Shown: in pieces, positions 21,287 to 30,930 of the stretch | Numbering within the stretch: position 1 is the first letter of the stretch | Layout: each line of letters starts with the position of its first letter | Assembly (NCBI GenBank): GCA_022605425.2 | Contig: CM061250.1 | Span: 496,001 to 560,000, forward strand | Direction of reading: 5' to 3' | DNA from: Hamiltosporidium tvaerminnensis | Taxonomy: Eukaryota > Microsporidia > Dubosqiidae | DNA: 64,000 bases | Notes under the pieces: generated by a model | Told to the model about the DNA's origin: nothing | The model's database searches: none | What the model saw: only the letters and a program-made list of their open reading frames with translations | Position numbers and translations under genes: made by a program

Positions 21287-23869
21287 CTAAATATTCTTTA
21301 ATATAGTGTCTTTGAAAAACGATGGGCTGCAATTACAATTTAATGTCGCAAGATTATGCTCAATCGTACACCTTATCAATTTAACACTTCGCAGAGAAGG
21401 TAGGGATAAAATTAAATTTTTAATATCGATATTCAAATCAGTTGTAACTAGAACGAGTTTTTCTAAATTCATGCATCTTAAAACTCTGTATTCTGTTAAA
21501 TAATCCGCGAAAACCTTATTATCTAAAGTAACCGAAAGATATACGAGGTTTATGAAAAATCCTATTTTAAAAATATCAGATGCGCAAAATATATTTCCCG
21601 ATAGCTTTAATTTCGCAACAGAAGCTATGAGAGATGGAACACATAAATAACTCATAAACTCGGGTTTTAGGCTACAATCAGATAGATTAAGGGTTTCAAG
21701 TCGATCAAAGTGTTTTAAGGAATCGAGAGTTTCTTTTTTAAGTTCATTTTTAGATAAGTTTAAAACAACCAAAATACTGATAAACTTACATTTAAAAAAT
21801 GATAAATCGAGAAATTCCTGTTTTAAACAAAATAAATATAGATGTTCAAGAAATTTAAATTCACATATGTAATCAATTAAATCTTCTGATATGAAACAAC
21901 CAGATAGGCTTAGTTTTTTTGTACTTTCGTACAGTGATTTCTGTTCCAAAATTTTTTTTAAATGACCTGTGCGATTTAAATTTTCTAAAAATAGAACTTC
22001 GGCTTTAATATTCATCGAAAAAAATGTCAAAAAGAAATCATGTAATTTCCCTCGGGATAGATCAAGATATTGAAAAGATCTTTGCCAATTATCGCACTCG
22101 TTAAAATGTCTTAATCTTAAAGAGTCAACACCTCTCATGGTTAGAACTTTCAAATTATTGCTAAGCATAAGAAAATTTAAAATCTTGTAATTTAGATATG
22201 TATAACTGATTCCAAGTTCGATTAAAGAATTCATTCTTTCTGATTTTAAATGATTTAAATTTCCTATGTACCTAGAACACGAAATATCTAGAACTTCAAT
22301 ATTAGTTAAAGGCAGCCTGTTAAAAAACCCATATTGTAATTCAAATCCAACTATTCGCAAAATTTTTAATTTTGGGAAGTAACGAGCCAATTTACGAAAA
22401 TGAAAAGTGCTGCGGGTCATTGTGCACTTCACTATGCTTAATGATTCGATGTTTATCAGACTAATTAAGAAAAGAACATCCAAATCTGACAAGACTACTT
22501 TTTCAAATTCTATAGACTTTATTTCACTTCTCTTCATTAATTCTATGGTGGTAAAAACAGAAATAAAGGCCGTGTTCATTTCATAAATCTTAGAATTGTG
22601 TAATATAGATTCACATTTCAAATCTATATTTTTGCATTCTGAAAAATACATATCATTACTAGATATTCTGATGCCCTCTATTTTAAATGAACATATAATG
22701 CAATTTAAGAATACCCATTTATCTTTGGAATTTTCATCGTAAATTATATCCAGAGCTCGAGGTGTAGTTCTAATTATGATTTCAAAGATATTATGTTTTT
22801 CATATGTGATTTTCTTTATATCCTGCTCCCTCTCAATTAATGTTAATTCCTTATTATTCGTGTTGAAATTTATCTCAATAGAATCATATAATACATAAAT
22901 GAAAGGTAAAAAATATTTGGTATTAGATTTAAAGTCAACGCCCGTCAGATTAGATATATTAATGCAAGATCTGTCTGCCAAGTAAGAAAATATAAACGGA
23001 AGTAGGTTTTCATAGAATATAAATAATGCGTTGGAATCGGAGTAGCAGTCAAGATCATAAAGAAGCCGAATTAAACTCAGAAATTGCTCTTTTTTTAAAT
23101 CATAAAATATAGAACACCAACCATATTGTAAAGTATTCATACATTCTTCGAAAATCTCACTATCTATATGGCTTTTTGTTATATCATTTATATTAAGTTT
23201 TAGTTCTTCATTTTCACTCATAGATAATTCATCGAGATACTTAGATCGAATCATAAAAGTATCCAAATAATCGAATATAACAAGTTTTTTTCGTTGGTTT
23301 ATTAATATTGTGCCTCTATCTTCTGTATTCATCATACCATTATCTTCATTGGTGATATTTTGCAAGGAAGAACTTTCTCTATATTTTTCATTTATATTGC
23401 ATTCTGGATAGTGAATATCTTTTATGTGTGCATTTTCTGTGGTATAATCTGACTTATAGCAAGGTTGCGCATTTTCCAAATCTAATTTTTGTTTTTTTAT
23501 ACATTCACAGCTTTCTTCTTGTTGCATAACGCTTTGATTAGTGTTTAAGGTTTGTGAGTATGAACAGTGATTGCTTTTAGTAGCTATTGATTCGGAAAAA
23601 TACATCATTTTGATACTATAGGGATCAAAGAAGGAAAAGCAACAGTCGGGTCTTAAAGATGAATTGCTTGAAGAATTCGACGTTTCAAAATCAACAATAA
23701 CTCGAATACAAGTATTTATTCCAAGAAAGGGGAAAATTAGAAAGAAATAGATAGAAGTAGGGACGTTTATTTCATATTTCACTCGAGATTTAAACGAGCT
23801 ATAGATTTCTTTTGGTTTTTTTTTGCTTAAAGCATTATTAAGAACGTGATATCTCTTTCTATAATACAT
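21287..23869 (-). CDS. Leucine-rich-repeat protein, 860 aa
   Basis: Residues ~36-58 (NVPTSIYFFLIFPFLG and on) form a hydrophobic segment preceded by a basic N-terminus, so a signal anchor is possible. Residues ~60-180 are polar with a cluster of Cys (ESCECIKKQK near 118). The part from ~455 to 850 is a run of irregular leucine-rich repeats, for example LSIVKCTM, LKILRIVGFEL, IEVLDISCSRYIGNL, FQYLDLSRGKL, LVVLNLSKNELKKETL, LETLNLSDCSLKPEF. Repeats of this kind form a curved protein-binding surface; the partner is unknown. The start is supported by CCC 7-9 bases before the ATG. A broken protein of the same design lies at 51387-53750, so this belongs to a lineage-specific multigene family. Role in host interaction is inference only. 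Confidence 0.9.
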   Translation of the reverse strand: MYYRKRYHVLNNALSKKKPKEIYSSFKSRVKYEINVPTSIYFFLIFPFLGINTCIRVIVDFETSNSSSNSSLRPDCCFSFFDPYSIKMMYFSESIATKSNHCSYSQTLNTNQSVMQQEESCECIKKQKLDLENAQPCYKSDYTTENAHIKDIHYPECNINEKYRESSSLQNITNEDNGMMNTEDRGTILINQRKKLVIFDYLDTFMIRSKYLDELSMSENEELKLNINDITKSHIDSEIFEECMNTLQYGWCSIFYDLKKEQFLSLIRLLYDLDCYSDSNALFIFYENLLPFIFSYLADRSCINISNLTGVDFKSNTKYFLPFIYVLYDSIEINFNTNNKELTLIEREQDIKKITYEKHNIFEIIIRTTPRALDIIYDENSKDKWVFLNCIICSFKIEGIRISSNDMYFSECKNIDLKCESILHNSKIYEMNTAFISVFTTIELMKRSEIKSIEFEKVVLSDLDVLFLISLINIESLSIVKCTMTRSTFHFRKLARYFPKLKILRIVGFELQYGFFNRLPLTNIEVLDISCSRYIGNLNHLKSERMNSLIELGISYTYLNYKILNFLMLSNNLKVLTMRGVDSLRLRHFNECDNWQRSFQYLDLSRGKLHDFFLTFFSMNIKAEVLFLENLNRTGHLKKILEQKSLYESTKKLSLSGCFISEDLIDYICEFKFLEHLYLFCLKQEFLDLSFFKCKFISILVVLNLSKNELKKETLDSLKHFDRLETLNLSDCSLKPEFMSYLCVPSLIASVAKLKLSGNIFCASDIFKIGFFINLVYLSVTLDNKVFADYLTEYRVLRCMNLEKLVLVTTDLNIDIKNLILSLPSLRSVKLIRCTIEHNLATLNCNCSPSFFKDTILKNI

Positions 23870-25569
23870 TTATATGGGAACTAATTGGTTTTTTTTAAAT
23901 GTTAAATCGCTAAAATATAAAAATTATAAATCAACTTAGTATGGTTACTTTAAATTTTTCCTTTTTTTAATAATCAGAGAGATGTCACACTAAATATCTT
24001 GATTATTGAATAGAACGACACTCATTTCTAAATGTTTTTCCGAACTTAGCAAAAGCAGATTTAAAATAATGAGATTTTATAAATTTACTTTTAAATCTAG
24101 GTATCTACATAATAATATTGCTTCATTCAAAATTTGTATTTGCTCATCTTGTTTTAAATCTCATCCCAAATAGTGAAAACTTTGTATATCGGTGAGTTTC
24201 TAAACCGTTATGTCGTCGATTAAATATTTCAAATAATTCGGAAAAGAACCAAGACATAATTTTCAAATAACTTTATAGGATGTTTTATGGCTTTGGCATC
24301 ATTTACACATGAAGAATGATCAAAAATATAATTAAAAAAAATCACGGTAAAGGGAATAAGATCGATAATGAACGTCTCTAAATATTGACTCATCGGGGCG
24401 CCAAAACATTGACTGTGGTTGACACAATACCGAAATTTTATATAATAAATTAAGAATCAAGTTGGCTAAAAAAATAATCTGAAGTACTATGTGCGAAGAT
24501 TAAACTAAGAAGAACTTGAATATACACAAACAGATTAAATTTAACATGCTTTCAATTATCGGATTTGTGGCAGTTTTTTAAGTTTTGTATCCTGCTTTTA
24601 TTTCGATTCAAAGTATAAAAATTACATTAGATTTTATTCCATGCAAATTTTACATAGAATTATAGCAAACCTCTAAAAAATCCTGAACTTATGACAACAT
24701 GTATTTTAGTTTCCATATTTTCCTGCAATAAAAAAGTGCAGATAAATTGTTTGTTGTAGTTTAATCAAAATCTTGGTTTGAAGGAAATCATTATCGGATC
24801 ATGATTTCAAATAAACAGTCAAAATATATGTAAAGAAAATTTTTATATAAAATTAAACAAATATTTCCAGACATAGAATTATATTTTGTGAATAAAAGGT
24901 TTAATTGATTTATATCTATAAAGATAATAATAGTAATCATAGATAAAGGCTATCCCCTTGTGACGGCTATTTTCAATTTATTATTAAAGGCTCGTAAATA
25001 AACGAGAAACCGATTTACTTTTCTGATTCGATATGCTTGGCATTTTTTTACTCTTACTTAATGTGTTTAAAAAAATAAGCATGGATGAGACATAAAATTC
25101 CTTTTGTCGAACTAAGAAATATTTTGATAAAAACTTCTGTTGGCACATTAACTTGTTCTTGAATGCAAAATTTGAGTATAATTTGAAGTTACCAGGCTGA
25201 CCTATCATAGATAGAATACACCTTGAATTAGTAAAATACATTATAATTATGCCTATAACCTTTTCGAATATTTAGATTTATAATTGTTTAACTTTAAAGA
25301 TCAAGTGTCCATAAAAATTTAAATGTTTTTTTCATATTACCAAAAAGCTCTTCGTTTAAAAAATCTGTTAATAAAATTACTTATTCTTACGAATTAAAAA
25401 AAATTATATAACCTTTTCATGCAAATAAAAATAATGAGCATAAGAAATTGTAGGGTGCAAAGACAAAGAATAAACATATTAAGACAGCAAACAAGGTATG
25501 TATATGTTCCGTTATCATAGGATGCAAAAATACCGCTAAAACTTATCATAAAGTTAACTATATCACATG
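23870..25569. other. Intergenic, AT-rich
   Basis: Contains the upstream region of the LRR gene (CCC at 23876-23878 on the minus strand) and no other recognisable element. Short frames at 24984-25241 and 25394-25576 have no support. Confidence 0.55.
23876..23878 (-). promoter_or_regulatory. CCC start-proximal motif of the LRR gene
   Basis: On the minus strand TTCCCATATAA precedes the ATG, placing CCC at -9 to -7. A CCC or GGG motif just before the start codon is a known microsporidian promoter/initiator feature. The same spacing is seen before the secreted-protein gene at 46210. Confidence 0.5.
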
Positions 25570-28500
25570 CAGTCATTTAAGACAAACCTAATAACACCAA
25601 GCCTAACTAAAAAAATATACCCTATTAGGTTTGCTTAACATCAGACCACTGCCATCTATATATAGACAAACAAGCCCAGAAACCCCTGAGTCATCAATAG
25701 AACTTTTGGCTAGTACTATGCACTCTATATATTCCCGAAAACCTCTTATTACTCCAATCAAAACCTAGATCTATAAAGTTCGAATATCTGGCATTAATTG
25801 TATGCGCTTTTTTTTGTAGTATAAAACATGTTTGGTTAAATGCCTAAATATGGAATGAAATAGGTACTATAATAGGATCTGTTCTTGTGCCAAAACTATC
25901 GATGTAATAAAAAGGTTGATTCAAAATTAGTTATAAGCGAAAAATACCCCGGAAGAAAATAAATATCGAAGTCAAATCATTATACGGTTTCAGCAATTCA
26001 TATTTCCTTAGCTAAAACACTCGAAAAATAAACGAATTAGAAAAAAATCATGTGTTTTAAGGAAATACTACAGAACATAATCTAATAATAAGTAATTCGA
26101 AACAAAAGATTCCAAATAAATTTCTTGAAGTGAAATTTTGATCTGTTAATAAATAAGTTTATAATATGCCGACTATTGTGTACAGACGACGATAACAGGT
26201 GTTGCACGAATCTTTCAGATAGCTCGGGTATGTTATGACAAAAAATTTATTAAATTAAGGCTAAGATTGTAGTGAAAAAAGTAAATCAGCTTCTAAATTT
26301 AAATAAAAACATTTTTTAGGCAGGTTTTTGGCAGTAAAACTGTGTTTTATGTGGAAACATCTTTCAAAAAACGCGAAGAGCTTTTTAACCTTGAGCGAGG
26401 AAATTGATTTTGCCGGAACTCTAATTAAGAAGATTAAGCCTATAAATTTTTATGTAAAGAATCCCTCGATGTAAGAAAGTAGGAAGCTTTTTTTAGAACT
26501 ATTTCCTTGGTAGCCTATGAAACGTTTAGGTGCAGAAATGTTCAGATCGTAACGAAATTGTAAGTTTTGATTTATATTCTGTAACAAGAAAAACAAATAT
26601 ATTATGTATGATAAGTATTTAATGGCGCTATGTCAAGTATGCATTAGACGGCGTTTTATTTGCTTGAAAAATTTCAGATATCTTTTATCCGCATGATGGC
26701 TATAAAGCTGCTAGAATTCATAGAAGGAAACACAATTTTTACATCAATAAATTTACAATTCTATAAAATTATTACGGATATTATGCGAATTAATGATTTA
26801 AGACGAACTTTGGACTTATTGGTTTTTATAGCCTAACTTACAAGATTCAAAAAGGCTTAGGACAACGGGAATCCAACTTGTTCAATTACTTGAATGTGAA
26901 ACTTATACAGACTTACAGCTAAATCGTGTATAAAAGTCGGGCAACCTGAAGTAGAAAACAGAGGGGCATGGTAGATAATTTATTGGGGCTGTGTGTGATG
27001 AGCAAGTATCAAAAAAGCAGTTCCTTCTCAACCTTGCATTTAATCTGGATATAAAATATCACAAGAGAGAGTAAAGGTGATTTCAAAAATGCAAAACAAC
27101 CTGCCGAACATGTACATTCGACAAATGTACGAAAACTTTTATTACCCTGATTGATTTCCGAACTTTTTTAAGGTCTTAACATCAAAATACAAAACCAATA
27201 TTTGTGTATGGCTTGCTAAAATAAACAAAACAAACAAGTGAAAGATACTGTTAGAAGATGATTTGTCACACCTTTTTTGTATTGTACATGAATCTGTTAA
27301 GCAGAAGTTCAACGATTACAAGAAACAAAGTAGCTATCTCTTCATCACAGATATCATATTTTTTATTGATAATTTTAGAATCTTTGCGAGAAATAGATCA
27401 ATATTTAAATCTATGGCAGATAAGCACAAGAATCATTGAAATTGATCTTATTAGAAAAATAATGAAATGTCAACCACGGATTGAGCGCGTTCTGTGATAC
27501 TGCTTCTTTACTAGAAAATGTCTATGCTTCAAAATATTAAAGGATATAGAAAAATGCAAATATGAAAAACCGTAGCTTATCTATTGGAGTACAATGTAAT
27601 CTAATATTAAGAGTTTGAAGTTTTTGTCTCACCAGATTAAACGATAAAAAATATAATCTTTGCTAAATTCTATAATAGGTATTAACTATAATTTTGATTT
27701 ACGCTAAATGAGCCGGCTGACTTCTGAAATGATATGATTAAAACGTGGAGTGTTGATAAAAAACAAAATATATTTACTCAAATAATGCAAAAAGACGGTT
27801 ATACCCTCAACGTAAAGTGATTTATTGAGAACTACAATATTTTGAGTTCAAACGCGAACAGAAGCTCTTACAACATTTTAATTGTCTTGGAAAAAGTAAA
27901 GAAATATAAACTAGAGAAGAAGAAATCTTAAGAGTATGGAATAAAAACCTTAAATTTTGTGCTATTAAATGTTTCTGTAGCGTAAAATATACGCTGGACG
28001 AAGAATCAACCAAAAATAATTTAGTAGCGGGCTAACCTGCAAAATAATATAAAAAATAACTTATCGAAATATTTTCTCAGGTATGTATAAAGAAAAAAAA
28101 GCTTGTATATGTATCTGACTCTTTCAATAGTCAACGAAAGGGAAGGTTAGACCACGAGATGAAGCAGTATTCTGCTTTATCCAAGACAGCAATGTATTCT
28201 TAGAGCAGATGGTACGTGTCAACAAGGCAAAATGGTAAAGTATATGTGAATGTAGTTACTAGATGAAAGAAAATACCTGAAATTTTTTATCGAACTGCAT
28301 AAGCAATACTTGGATGTCTACGTTTACCCCTTCTAACTCTATATGAATTATAATCTACAAAACGAATAGCGAGCTACTTGGTTCAAAAAACTCTTGAATA
28401 TAAACATGCTGAGAAATATGGGACACTAAAATAAAACTAATGTCTAAATCATGAAAAATCGACTCGATTTATTTTCATAACTAAGACTAAAAAACAGGAT

Positions 28501-29063
28501 AATATCATTAAAGTAGAATGACTTCTCAGGATTTATGTCAAATTATTAAAACTAAAAACATTAGGAAATTTAAACCTTTATTTAATGTTTTGGGTCATAT
28601 TATAGATTTAGGGATAAGATAATCTCATACCTGATCACAAGCGACGGCCTTGTGACATAATATCACAAGAAATAGCTTAAAAGACTGCAAATATATATAT
28701 TTATATAGAGACAAACTTCTAATCAATAGTAAATAAAAAGATTTTGAAACAATTTATTTGATCGCCGAAGAAGACTTTAATAAATCTAAATTTCGAAGAT
28801 AGCCGGAAGAGATTGACAATGGAACTAATACAAAACCCCAATACACGAAGACCGTGTACTCCGTTGAATACAAACTAATAACTAAAAAGCAGGGCTATAA
28901 ACTTCAACTAAGAATTATTGTATTCTTTATTGCAGAAAGAAGAAGAAAACTAGAGACTTAATAAATGAAATAAAAGAAGAGTCGAATTCATTAAAAGAAT
29001 ATTTGGTTGTTAAGAGAGTAGAAGAAAGGTTTTAAAATGGTTAAAAGTATTTTAATCTAGAAT
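25570..29063 (+). mobile_element. Ancient near-full-length LINE copy, heavily decayed
   Basis: No long frame remains, but stepwise comparison with the LINE at 46406-50215 (reverse strand) shows collinear homology: AATAACACCA near 25590; GGTACTATAAT near 25864; ATATGCTATGAC-like sequence near 26220; ACGCGAAGAGC near 26370; GTAGGAAG near 26478; AAAGCTGCTAGAAT near 26702; CAGTTCCTTCTCAACCTTGC near 27020; AAGGTCTTAACATCAAAATA near 27170; the CLEKHK-like segment near 27880; the endonuclease region near 28500-28680; and the tail EEVEER-KW at 28950-29063. The 5' limit is approximate. Divergence is far beyond that of the other copies, with many indels. Confidence 0.8.
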
Positions 29064-30925
29064 ATATGTAATTTATGTTAACCCTTGGGGTTATCAATAT
29101 TTTGATATTTATTTTGTATGAAAGTTTGATATATATTGCTAGTTTTATCCACTAAAAACTGTTATGCATATTCTGAAAAAAATGCTATTGAAAGCGGATG
29201 AGGAATTTAGCAATTATAGCTTTTCTTGGAATAAATATTAACCAATCTTATTCCTCATTAAGCTTTATGTCAACTCTACTGCTATCATAATTTTAAAGTT
29301 TTTTTGTGTTTGAAAAGACAGAAAAACACTGGTTTCATCATCTAATTGTAGTTTTCGTATTTTAATTAAGGTATAATCGTTTGATTCAGCTCGTCTCGAT
29401 AATGATTGACTTAATATAACATGTATTTTGCCTATTTTCTTTATCTCAGAAAGTTGTTTCCATTTTTTACAGCTTTTGAATCACAGTGTAATTTGTCTGC
29501 CGTTTATTTTGAATAAAAAAAATTTTTTTCTTATTAAATATATGGACTAACTTTTTCATCTAAATGTTCTGCTTCGAATACCCTCTTTGTTCGGCGTAGG
29601 TAAAAATTTAGAATATAGATTGAAATTATTGTTTCAAATCTTTACTAGATCAAGAAAAAACAATTGCTTATTAATCCTATCATAAATCTTATATTGCCTC
29701 GTTTCTATATAAGTCTAACCGCCAAGGCATTTTTATGAAAATGTATAAATTTATTAGAAATTAAATTATTTAAATAATCGAAAAATGCTAGTTAAATCCA
29801 GAACAAACCGAATAGATCTTTAGCATAACCAAAATAAATAATAAAAAAATCAAACCCATAAGATCAATCTATATAATATTCATTCTTTGCTTGAAAGAAA
29901 AATGAAAGTTATAAAATAATATCTAGATTATTTGGCTTTTCTTTAAAGAACCTGTTTAAAATATCTATTGGCAAAAAACAATAATTAAATAAACTTAGAA
30001 TACCTTATACCACAATATCATATAACTGAATTAAGGAAATCAATCAAAAATGTTTTTATCTGGTTTTAAAAATATATTTTTATTCAAATAAATACTTCAT
30101 ATTTCAATTACTCTGAATTAAAATCAATTTGACCATACATTTATACCAAAATCGGTAAGTAAATATATATTTGGTTCCAATTATTTATTTTATTTCATAT
30201 TCATTCATAAGAAATTTTCTTCCTAAAATGTTATATCAATGACCAATATATTAAACCCAATCTATAGATATTGCTATTTCGATATATCTTTCAAGTATTA
30301 AAAACAATTTCAGTATAAATTATTAAGGAATATAAAAAACCAGTTTTATTTTCAATTTAAATAAAAGTTTTTTTATAAATAAAGTTAAGAAAGCTTCATT
30401 ATTAGAATCTTATTTATTCTTTTAATTTATAATTTTAGTTTAAGATTTTCATTTTATTGTGAGTAAAAGGAATAAATCTTTATATTCCTAACCTTGAAAG
30501 TCATTTTAGTTGAGTAAGGTTAAAATATAAGGATATTCAACAAATGTTGAAAAATATTTATTCTTATAATCCTAAAAGTAATTTTTTGATTTATTAAAGA
30601 ATTTATATGAATAGATTAAAATTTTAGTTTTTCTTTTTTATATTTTTATAGTAATTTTCGATTTAGTAAAGTTAAATAAAAAATTGAAGAAAAATTAAAG
30701 AAAGATAAACTTATTAATATTTCTTTGAATTAATATGAAAATTAAAATTGATTTTGAATAAAAATAAATCTAATAACAACAAGCGTTTTTATAACATAGG
30801 AATAGAAATATTAACAGTAAAAGCATTTCAGATAATTTATTTTTAATTAAATTATTAATTAAGCATAAACGCATAAACTATATTATAAAATATTTATAGA
30901 TGCATAAATGAATTAATAAATTATA
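29064..30925. other. Intergenic, very AT-rich
   Basis: About 1.86 kb with no supported gene or repeat. AT content rises toward the GPI gene start at 30931. Confidence 0.6.
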
Positions 30926-30928
30926 CCC
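30926..30928 (+). promoter_or_regulatory. CCC start-proximal motif of the GPI transferase gene
   Basis: ATACCCTTATG places CCC at -5 to -3 relative to the ATG at 30931. This supports the chosen start and fits the microsporidian CCC signal, although spacing is shorter than for the other two genes. Confidence 0.45.
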
Positions 30929-30930
30929 TT

